Part shown: piece after piece, positions 1-5,721 of the stretch | Layout of the letters: each line of letters starts with the position of its first letter | How positions within the stretch are numbered: position 1 is the first letter of the stretch | Assembly: GCA_020721385.1 (NCBI GenBank) | Contig: DYMW01000023.1 | Span: 1-6,739 of the forward strand | DNA: 6,739 bases | Direction of reading: 5' to 3' | From: Sulfurovum sp. | GTDB lineage: Bacteria > Campylobacterota > Campylobacteria > Campylobacterales > Sulfurovaceae | Notes under the pieces: model-generated | Database searches by the model: none | The model's input: the letters and a program-made list of their open reading frames with translations, nothing else | What the model was told of the DNA's origin: nothing | Made by a program: the position numbers and the translations under genes

Positions 1-38
1 ATGTCTGTTGTTAGTATATTTGTTTCTTTGTTTTTCAT
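1..38 (-). CDS. Start of a probable further operon gene, cut by the left edge
   Basis: On the minus strand an ATG at 38-36 opens a frame that stays open to the window edge, giving MKNKETNILTTD as the first 12 residues. An AAAGG-type ribosome binding site lies about 8 bases upstream, and the start is 23 bases after the stop of the 196 aa gene, so it probably continues the same leftward operon. Too little is visible to suggest a product. The call rests on the ribosome binding site, spacing and direction only. Confidence 0.5.
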   Translation of the reverse strand, partial: MKNKETNILTTD

Positions 39-61
39 CTTTATCTACCTTTAAATAGTGT

Positions 62-652
62 TTATTTGTATGTATGTGTATAATCTATATTAAATTTTAG
101 TATCATGAGTTCATGATCCATTTCAATTTTTATAATGCTTTCAAGATAGTTTCTATCTCTTTGTAGGCCATTTTTAATACTGTTTAAGAGATGAAAATAC
201 TCTTTATCAAAGGGAAGAACAATTTTGCTAATTTGTTCTTGGTGAATAATCTTTTGAATGATTTCTATGGCATGTTCATAATAAATTTTATTGACGCTTC
301 GTTGTACGCGGTAGGGTTGCATTAATTTGATATTGTTAATCCAAACCTCTTTTTCTATCTCTTTTAACATATTGTTGTGTTTAACACTCTCAATTTCATG
401 TTTAAATTTTTCTTCATAACGTTTTTTCTCTTCTTTAATATGATTTTCTATATTGGGTTCATGCTCTTGAAGCATGATTGAAATTTCACTATCAGGGATG
501 GTATTGTCAAACTCTTTTTTGTGTTTTGGGTCAATAAGATGTAAGATATAAATCGCACCTTTAAGATAAATGTATTTATCCTCTTTGGCATGATTAAACG
601 TTATACCATGTTGGGATATTAGAGGTTTGTCTCCAATATATTTTATATACAT
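62..652 (-). CDS. Uncharacterised 196 aa cytoplasmic protein of the glycolytic operon
   Basis: I do not recognise this family. No signal peptide or membrane segment is visible. The N-terminal part (about 1-50, starting MYIKYIGDKPLISQHGITF) looks like a small mixed alpha/beta unit with hydrophobic stretches such as YIYLKGAIYILHLI. Residues 68-110 are very rich in Lys and Glu and look like a long charged helix or coiled coil. The C-terminal part (about 120-196) is mainly helical and also highly charged. The gene starts 9 bases after ldh; the ldh stop TAA is directly followed by GGA, so the stop and Shine-Dalgarno form one TAAGGA element, and expression is probably coupled. Position suggests a role linked to carbohydrate breakdown, perhaps as a partner or regulator of an enzyme encoded here, but the sequence alone shows no function. 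Confidence 0.85.
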   Translation of the reverse strand: MYIKYIGDKPLISQHGITFNHAKEDKYIYLKGAIYILHLIDPKHKKEFDNTIPDSEISIMLQEHEPNIENHIKEEKKRYEEKFKHEIESVKHNNMLKEIEKEVWINNIKLMQPYRVQRSVNKIYYEHAIEIIQKIIHQEQISKIVLPFDKEYFHLLNSIKNGLQRDRNYLESIIKIEMDHELMILKFNIDYTHTYK

Positions 653-658
653 AAATAA

Positions 659-664
659 TCCTTA
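659..664 (-). promoter_or_regulatory. Fused stop codon and ribosome binding site, ldh to 196 aa gene
   Basis: Read on the minus strand, TAAGGA joins the ldh stop codon to the GGA core of the Shine-Dalgarno for the next gene, six bases before its ATG. This arrangement favours translational coupling. Confidence 0.7.
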
Positions 665-1600
665 TTTTTTTGATGTAAGATAGGCATCATCTAATTTTTT
701 AACCGATTTTTTGAGTAATGTTATCTCTTCTAAATTACAATCTAGTAACAGTGTTTTTTCTATTCCATTCTTGCCCAAGACGCATGGTTGGCTGATGGCT
801 ACTTCTGAATAGAGATTAAGATTGCTGCAACTATGAATTAAAGGGGTGGATAGGGTAAAGATTTTTTTTTCATCAGACAAAATGGCTTTGATAATTTTTG
901 CAACCGCAACGCCAATGGCTTGTTTGGTAAATCCTTTTTTCTCAATGATGCTGTAAGCTCGGTTTTTAACTTTCTCTAAAACGTCTATTTTCATCTGTTC
1001 AAAATTTTCTATACCCATCTGTTTAATTCTAATAGGTCCAATATTGGCAACTGACCATAAGATAAACTCGCTATCACCATGCTCCCCAACCACAAAGGCA
1101 TGAATATTTTTTCTATTGATGTTCATTCTTAAACCCAACTCCTCTTTGAGTCGCATGGTGTCTAAAACCGTTCCACTTCCAAAAACTTTTGCCTTATCTC
1201 TTTTGGTCGTATCCAATGCAATGCGTGTTAAAATATCGACAGGATTGGAAACAATGATAATTTTTGATTCTAAATCAATCGCATCTAACTTTTCCATCAA
1301 CTCTTTGATGATGGTTGCATTTGCTTTGAGCAGGTCTAATCGGCTCTCTCCAACATTTTGTTTTGCCCCAATGGTGATGACAATAATATCTGAGCCTTTT
1401 AAATCTTCTAACTGGTCAGTGGCTTTTAATTCCATGTTGCCATTTAATAGAGGAAGTGCATCTTCTAAATCGAAAATTTCACCGATGGCTTTATTGATGG
1501 TTCGGTTATAAAGCAGTATCTCTTTGCCTATATTAAGGAGAACCAATGCATCCATCACCCCAATTCCAACATTACCTGCACCAATGATACTAATTTTCAT
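662..1600 (-). CDS. ldh: L-lactate dehydrogenase-type enzyme of the LDH/MDH family
   Basis: A cytoplasmic Rossmann-fold dehydrogenase, 312 aa, full length for the family. The dinucleotide loop is GAGNVG (7-12). The substrate-loop segment GAKQNVGESR has Gln81 where malate dehydrogenases have Arg, which is the classical mark of lactate (pyruvate) specificity; Arg87 is the mobile-loop arginine. Asp147 and Arg150 (VLDTMR) and His174 (GEHGDSE) are the catalytic Asp, substrate Arg and proton-donor His. The KGFTKQAIG segment keeps the pocket threonine. It most likely reduces pyruvate to lactate at the end of glycolysis. Oddly, the end of the second beta strand reads LYNRTINKA (30-38) and lacks the aspartate that binds the adenine ribose of NAD, so NADP(H) use is possible. 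Start: ATG at 1600 with TAAGGAA about 7 bases upstream, 11 bases after pgk. Automatic annotation may call it malate dehydrogenase; Gln81 argues against that. Confidence 0.9.
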   Translation of the reverse strand: MKISIIGAGNVGIGVMDALVLLNIGKEILLYNRTINKAIGEIFDLEDALPLLNGNMELKATDQLEDLKGSDIIVITIGAKQNVGESRLDLLKANATIIKELMEKLDAIDLESKIIIVSNPVDILTRIALDTTKRDKAKVFGSGTVLDTMRLKEELGLRMNINRKNIHAFVVGEHGDSEFILWSVANIGPIRIKQMGIENFEQMKIDVLEKVKNRAYSIIEKKGFTKQAIGVAVAKIIKAILSDEKKIFTLSTPLIHSCSNLNLYSEVAISQPCVLGKNGIEKTLLLDCNLEEITLLKKSVKKLDDAYLTSKK

Positions 1601-1607
1601 CTGTTAT

Positions 1608-1614
1608 TTCCTTA
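1608..1614 (-). promoter_or_regulatory. Fused stop codon and ribosome binding site, pgk to ldh
   Basis: Minus-strand TAAGGAA contains the pgk stop TAA (1614-1612) and the AAGGA Shine-Dalgarno for ldh, seven bases before the ldh ATG. The stop codon is thus part of the ribosome binding site. Confidence 0.75.
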
Positions 1615-2823
1615 TGAAATCTTCTCAAGATTTTCAAATCCTGGAAGTATCTTTCCTTCAAGAAGCTCTAAACTTGCTCCACCACCTGTTGAGATAAAGC
1701 TTATATTCTCTTTTTCTCCTGCTTTATCAGCAGCACTAGCGGTATCGCCTCCACCCACAATACTGTAGGCATAGGTATCGGCAATCGCATGAGCGATTCT
1801 ATACGTACCTTTTGAAAATCTGTCAATCTCAAAAATTCCCATCGGTCCATTCCATACAATGGTATTGGACATTCCAATTGCCTCTTCAAAAAGTTTCACT
1901 GTTGCAGGACCAATATCAACCGCTGTAAAGTTTTTTAAAATATCTTGAATGGGTACAATTTTGGTATCAATAGGGTGATGAATATCATCCGTAATGACCA
2001 CATCAACAGGAAGATAGATATTAACCTTTGCTGTTTTAGCATTTTTTAAAATTTTAAGGGCTTCCTCTAAATAGTCATCTTCTACCAAAGAGTTTTGCAT
2101 ATCATTTCCTAAGGCTTTCAAAAAGGTATTGCTCATCGCTCCACCAATAATGATTTTATTCACTTTGGGAATAATGTTGTTTAAAAGGGTAATTTTAGAA
2201 GAGACTTTCGCTCCACCCACCACCAAAGCTACAGGGGCAACAGGTTTAAAGAGTGCTTTGGCAAAGGCATCTATCTCTCTTTTGAGTAAAAACCCTGCCA
2301 CATTGGTCTTTACATATTTTGTAATTCCTACCGTTGAACTGTGTGCTCGGTGACTTGTACCAAAAGCATCATTGACAAAAACATCACACAATGATCCCAA
2401 CTCTTTGGATAGCGTCTCATCATTTTTGGTTTCACCTTTAAAAAATCGTATGTTTTCCAATAAAAAAACTTCACACTCATCGCTCTCTAAAATACGATTT
2501 TTATGATGTATAAAATCTTCTATAAAGGTCACTTTTTTGTTTAAAAGTCTCTCTATTCTTTTAATAATGTGTTTTAAAGAGAAATTCTCATCAACTTCTC
2601 CGTCAGGTCGCCCCAAATGGGTGACCAAAACAATTGATTTGGCTTGATGATCAATACAATAATTAATTGTATGTAGCGCCTCTTTTATCCGTATATCATC
2701 GGTAATAATGTGATGAGAATCCATAGGAACATTAAAATCAACACGTATCAAAACACGTTTATCTTTTATCTCAATCTCTTTTAACGATTTTACTTTTTGC
2801 ATGAATTCAATATTGCTTAACAT
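1612..2823 (-). CDS. pgk: Phosphoglycerate kinase
   Basis: Catalyses 1,3-bisphosphoglycerate + ADP <-> 3-phosphoglycerate + ATP in glycolysis and gluconeogenesis; cytoplasmic monomer. At 403 aa it has the usual length and all family signatures in order: RVDFNVPM (28-34), DDIRI (42-46), THLGRP (68-73), LLENIRFFKGE (121-131), VNDAFGTSHRAHSS (150-163), GGAKVSSKI (203-211), DIGPATVKLF (303-312), WNGPMGIFE (324-332), VGGGDTASA (356-364) and STGGGASLELLEG near the end. I see no missing catalytic residue. A longer reading from an ATG at 2904 would add 27 residues (beginning MMCCMSLTQ) that run into the phosphorylase gene and match nothing in the family. The ATG at 2823 has a strong AAAAGGA site and is preferred; the ATG at 2802 has none. 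It sits 10 bases after the phosphorylase homologue. PGK more often neighbours gap or tpi, which are not in view. Confidence 0.97.
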   Translation of the reverse strand: MLSNIEFMQKVKSLKEIEIKDKRVLIRVDFNVPMDSHHIITDDIRIKEALHTINYCIDHQAKSIVLVTHLGRPDGEVDENFSLKHIIKRIERLLNKKVTFIEDFIHHKNRILESDECEVFLLENIRFFKGETKNDETLSKELGSLCDVFVNDAFGTSHRAHSSTVGITKYVKTNVAGFLLKREIDAFAKALFKPVAPVALVVGGAKVSSKITLLNNIIPKVNKIIIGGAMSNTFLKALGNDMQNSLVEDDYLEEALKILKNAKTAKVNIYLPVDVVITDDIHHPIDTKIVPIQDILKNFTAVDIGPATVKLFEEAIGMSNTIVWNGPMGIFEIDRFSKGTYRIAHAIADTYAYSIVGGGDTASAADKAGEKENISFISTGGGASLELLEGKILPGFENLEKIS

Positions 2824-2827
2824 CACG

Positions 2828-2836
2828 ATCCTTTTA
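2828..2836 (-). promoter_or_regulatory. Ribosome binding site deciding the pgk start
   Basis: Minus-strand TAAAAGGAT starts with the stop codon of the phosphorylase homologue (2836-2834) and contains AAGGA five to six bases before the ATG at 2823. It selects this start over the longer frame from 2904 and the shorter one from 2802. Confidence 0.8.
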
Positions 2837-4474
2837 AATTGTATACATTTTTTGATAATATTTGTTGGCCATTGAACCTGAGTCAAACTCATACAACACA
2901 TCATTCATGGAGTTTTTCATGAGCTCTATCCATGCTTTTTCATCATTGTAATAAATAGGAATAATTTCCTTTTCAAGGATGTCCATCATGCTTTTGTTGT
3001 CATTCTTATCTTGTTCTTCAATACTAAGTGAGGCGTCAGCTCCTAAAATGGTGAAACTGTTCATTTTATCTTTACAAAACTCAGGGTGCCAACCATCGGC
3101 AATCGAGAAGTTAATGGCTCCATTCATTGCAGCACTCATACCACTTGTTCCACTGGCTTCTCTGGTAATGCGTGGAGTATTGAGCCAAACATCACACCCT
3201 TTTTTTAATTTCATGGAGAGTTCAAGTTCATAACCAATGAGTACCGCTACATTTTTTAAATCTTTGGCAATATAGGTGAGTTCATTAAAGATATTAATCG
3301 CATTGGTATCAAAAGGATAGGGTTTTCCTGCCCAAATGATTTGTACCTGTTCTTTGGTTCTAGTAACCAAGGCTTTAAATCGTTCAAAATCATATTTTAA
3401 CAATCCTGGACGTTTGTACTCAGCAAATCTTCTTGCCCATATAATGGTTAAAATTTCAGGATCAAACATTTTTCCTGTTTGATTGGCAACGGTATTAAAG
3501 AGTTCTCTTTTAAGGTGTTTTTTTCGAGCAACGAGTTCATAATCTTCATGCTCATCAAAGGCTCTCAATAGCGGTTTGTCTGCCCAATAGTGTTTGTTTT
3601 GAGCATTGGTTATATCTATAATTTTACAAGTTTTGGAATAATCTTTCCACATATCAATTGCAACATCTGTATGCATCTTAGAGACCGCATTGGCAATTTT
3701 AGAAACCCTTAAAGCTCCAACCGTTAAACTGAAATGATTGTCATACGTTTGTGTGATTTCTCTTACTTTTTCCAAATCGAGTGAATTGAAAAATCCCATT
3801 TTGTGTAACAGATGGATGTCATGAACCTCATTTCCAGCAGCTTCAGGAGTATGGGTTGTAAATCGAATCAGCTCTTTTAATGTATCTAATTTTTGATATT
3901 TATGATAAAGTTCAAAGACCATCGGTAGGGCATGACCCTCATTCATGTGATAAATTTCAACCTTATGATTCAGGGCTTCAAGAACTTTAACGCCCCCAAT
4001 TCCCAATACAATCTCTTGTGCGATTCGTGTCTCTTCATGGGTATCATAGAGTTTATGCGTAATGGTTCTTGACAAATAATCGTTTTCTTCCACATCGGTG
4101 GACAACAAAATAAGCGGTGCGGAACCAAATGTTTCGGCAGGAAGTAAATAGGCTTTGACCACAATAATTTTGCCATTAACAGTAACATTGACTTTAACAT
4201 CCAATTCTTCTAAAAAATAGTAGTGTTTTCTTCTGAACTCTATTCTTAAGTTTCTATTTTCATCTCGGGCTTGGTCATAATAGCCATAACTCCAAAGTAT
4301 TCCTATACCGACCATGTTTTGTTTTAAGTCATAAGCACTTCTCATGTGCGATCCTGCTAAAAATCCAAGTCCACCTGAATATATTTTTAGTGCTTGATGT
4401 ATTGCAAATTCCATAGAAAAATACGCAACGGGTTTTTCATACTCTTTATTAAACGGATAGTGTACTATCTGCAT
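2834..4474 (-). CDS. glgP: Alpha-glucan phosphorylase homologue (GT35) lacking the PLP lysine
   Basis: Glycogen/maltodextrin phosphorylases use pyridoxal phosphate and inorganic phosphate to release glucose-1-phosphate from alpha-1,4-glucan. This 546 aa protein belongs to the short alpha-glucan phosphorylase branch: YFSMEFAIHQALKIYSGGLG (18-37), AGSHMRSA (40-47), YHMNEGHALP (175-184), RFTTHTPEAAGNE (204-216), WARRFAEYKRP (346-356), IIWAGKPYPFD (379-389) and TREASGTSGMSAAMNG (437-452). Arg349 and Lys354 match the phosphate-site Arg569 and Lys574 of muscle phosphorylase. However, Ser447 stands exactly where Lys680, the Schiff-base lysine for pyridoxal phosphate, should be; the codon on the minus strand is AGT, so this is not a translation error. 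The frame is intact and the motifs around it conserved, so it is no simple decay product. Classical phosphorolysis is doubtful. It is first in the operon with pgk and ldh; AGAGGT precedes the start by six bases. It begins at the YFSMEF region, without the extra N-terminal domain seen in longer relatives. Confidence 0.88.
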   Translation of the reverse strand: MQIVHYPFNKEYEKPVAYFSMEFAIHQALKIYSGGLGFLAGSHMRSAYDLKQNMVGIGILWSYGYYDQARDENRNLRIEFRRKHYYFLEELDVKVNVTVNGKIIVVKAYLLPAETFGSAPLILLSTDVEENDYLSRTITHKLYDTHEETRIAQEIVLGIGGVKVLEALNHKVEIYHMNEGHALPMVFELYHKYQKLDTLKELIRFTTHTPEAAGNEVHDIHLLHKMGFFNSLDLEKVREITQTYDNHFSLTVGALRVSKIANAVSKMHTDVAIDMWKDYSKTCKIIDITNAQNKHYWADKPLLRAFDEHEDYELVARKKHLKRELFNTVANQTGKMFDPEILTIIWARRFAEYKRPGLLKYDFERFKALVTRTKEQVQIIWAGKPYPFDTNAINIFNELTYIAKDLKNVAVLIGYELELSMKLKKGCDVWLNTPRITREASGTSGMSAAMNGAINFSIADGWHPEFCKDKMNSFTILGADASLSIEEQDKNDNKSMMDILEKEIIPIYYNDEKAWIELMKNSMNDVLYEFDSGSMANKYYQKMYTI

Positions 4475-4512
4475 TTTCTTACCTCTTTTTAGACATTTAG
4501 ATTGTTGTATTT

Positions 4513-4540
4513 AAAAATGGTTGGAGCAAGAACCATTTTT
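4513..4540. repeat. Perfect 10-bp inverted repeat in the divergent control region
   Basis: AAAAATGGTT (4513-4522) and AACCATTTTT (4531-4540) are perfect reverse complements separated by the 8-base spacer GGAGCAAG. The dyad ends three bases before the putative pfkA -10 box and would lie in the 5' leader of the phosphorylase operon. It may be an operator for a dimeric regulator, or, when transcribed leftward, an RNA hairpin ending in U5 that could act as an attenuator. There is no rightward gene upstream that it could terminate. Confidence 0.75.
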
Positions 4541-4549
4541 GTATATAAT
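4541..4549 (+). promoter_or_regulatory. Putative pfkA promoter (-10 box)
   Basis: GTATATAAT contains a perfect TATAAT (4544-4549) just after a T run, in the style of Campylobacterota vegetative promoters that lack a clear -35. Transcription would start near 4556, giving a leader of about 47 bases before pfkA. Other TATAAA-like sequences at 4578-4590 are possible alternatives in this very AT-rich gap. Confidence 0.5.
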
Positions 4550-4552
4550 ATC

Positions 4553-4558
4553 ATTATA
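4553..4558 (-). promoter_or_regulatory. Putative promoter of the phosphorylase-pgk-ldh operon (-10 box)
   Basis: The minus strand reads TATAAT at 4558-4553. A start near 4546 would give a leader of about 70 bases that contains the whole inverted repeat at 4513-4540. The box lies only three bases from the facing pfkA -10, so the two promoters probably could not be occupied at once. Confidence 0.4.
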
Positions 4559-4602
4559 AAATAATAATCATATTACATATAAAATATAAAGAGAGTTTAA
4601 TC

Positions 4603-5568
4603 ATGTCTATTGCTATTCTAACCTCAGGTGGAGATTGTGCAGGTATGAATCCTGCTATAAAACATTTTGTAGATTACTGTTTCTACAACAATGTTCAACC
4701 CTATTTTATCTATGATGGACTGGAAGGTTTGATTGATGGCAATATTAGAAAAGCTGTTCATGAAGATGTGGCAGGAATCATGCATGAAGGTGGTACAAAA
4801 ATAAGGTCTTCACGTTCAAAACGTTTTTTTGAGTATGCTTATCGAGAACAAGCCTACAACAATCTCAAAGAACATGGCATTGATAAACTGGTCATCTTGG
4901 GTGGTGATGGTTCATTTAGGGCATTAGACCAATTTTACAAAGATTTTGGTGTACAATTTGTGGGTGTTCCTGCCACGATAGACAACGATATTTTTGGAAC
5001 GGATTACTGTTTGGGTGTCGATACGGCATTAAACATGATACGCAGTGCCACCGATGCCATACGCGATACTTCTGCCTCTTTTAGACGAGGCTGTGTTGTC
5101 GAAACCATGGGTAGAGATTGTGGTTATTTGGCGTTGGTGTCAGCCATAACGTGTGGTGCAGAGGTGTGTATCATTCCTGAATTGCCTTATGATTTGGAAA
5201 ATTTGGGTAAAAAATTAAAAAGTCAGTTGCGACATGGACGACGCTATATTGTCTGTATTGTAGCTGAGGGAACAAAACAGACCCAAAATATTGTCAATTG
5301 GCTCGAACACGATGTGGGTATTGAAACACGAGCGACCATATTGGGGCATACACAAAGAGGTGGAAATCCAACCGTACATGATCGATTGATGGCAATAGAG
5401 TTTGTAACCAATGCGGTAGATACACTGCTAAGTAATGCTTCTCATGATGGATTGGTGGTTGTTTATAAAAATGCAAAATTTGAATTTGTTACCATTGATT
5501 ATGTCAATTCCAATAAATATCAAATAAAAGCTCATTTAACCAAACTGGCAAAGAGTATGGTGGAGTAA
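4603..5568 (+). CDS. pfkA: ATP-dependent 6-phosphofructokinase with altered effector site
   Basis: Phosphorylates fructose-6-phosphate to fructose-1,6-bisphosphate, the committed glycolytic step. At 321 aa it matches the length of E. coli PfkA. Visible motifs: TSGGDCAGMNPAI (7-19), GGDGS (100-104), PATIDND (123-129) with the catalytic Thr125, Asp127 and Asp129, Arg162, MGR (169-171), Glu222, Arg243 and GHTQRGG (248-254). Gly103, equivalent to Gly104 of E. coli, points to ATP; pyrophosphate enzymes have Asp there. The residue at position 124 is Ala, not the Gly of ATP enzymes or Lys of pyrophosphate enzymes. Of the residues that bind ADP or PEP in the E. coli effector site, Arg154 and Glu187 are kept, but Arg21, Arg25, Arg54, Lys211 and Lys213 correspond to Lys20, Asp24, His53, His211 and Arg213. 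Start: ATG at 4603, after a weak GAGAG. It is divergent from the phosphorylase operon and convergent with the bisphosphatase homologue. Confidence 0.95.
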   Translation: MSIAILTSGGDCAGMNPAIKHFVDYCFYNNVQPYFIYDGLEGLIDGNIRKAVHEDVAGIMHEGGTKIRSSRSKRFFEYAYREQAYNNLKEHGIDKLVILGGDGSFRALDQFYKDFGVQFVGVPATIDNDIFGTDYCLGVDTALNMIRSATDAIRDTSASFRRGCVVETMGRDCGYLALVSAITCGAEVCIIPELPYDLENLGKKLKSQLRHGRRYIVCIVAEGTKQTQNIVNWLEHDVGIETRATILGHTQRGGNPTVHDRLMAIEFVTNAVDTLLSNASHDGLVVVYKNAKFEFVTIDYVNSNKYQIKAHLTKLAKSMVE

Positions 5569-5674
5569 GCATTTTTAATTGGTGCATAATTTATATACAA
5601 CATTCTTAGATTAAAACGTAAAAATCTGATTCAAACTATGAGTTGTCTTCTAGGCTTGTGGAGCTTTCGTTAAA

Positions 5675-5704
5675 GCATTTGGATAGATAAAACCATCCAA
5701 ATGC
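5675..5704 (-). terminator. Hairpin between convergent pfkA and bisphosphatase homologue
   Basis: GCATTTGGAT (5675-5684) and ATCCAAATGC (5695-5704) form a perfect 10-bp stem with a 10-base loop, 17 bases beyond the stop of the leftward bisphosphatase homologue. Leftward it is followed by only TTTAA, so it is a weak candidate terminator for that gene; rightward (for pfkA) no T tract follows. A second small stem, GCTTT-CGTT-AAAGC (5663-5676), shares two bases with it. Nothing else is evident in the 153-base gap apart from an 11-codon frame at 5638 without a ribosome binding site. Confidence 0.5.
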
Positions 5705-5721
5705 AAGAGGTTGTTAGTAGC

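Noticed and set aside
1116..1511. Plus-strand 131-codon open frame
   Set aside because: It lies wholly antisense to ldh, which has all family motifs; its translation shows no domain and no good ribosome binding site was evident. The same applies to the shorter frames opposite or within pgk, the phosphorylase homologue and pfkA.
2824..2904. 27-residue N-terminal extension of phosphoglycerate kinase
   Set aside because: It overlaps the end of the phosphorylase gene, begins with a cysteine-rich segment unlike the family, and a strong ribosome binding site favours the ATG at 2823.
3134..3136. Sequencing error as the cause of the missing phosphorylase lysine
   Set aside because: Changing AGT (Ser) to a lysine codon (AAA or AAG) needs two substitutions, and the frame is intact on both sides, so a single miscall does not explain it.
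5638..5673. Short frame encoding MSCLLGLWSFR
   Set aside because: Only 11 codons, no Shine-Dalgarno sequence and located in a hairpin-bearing convergent gap; chance is more likely.
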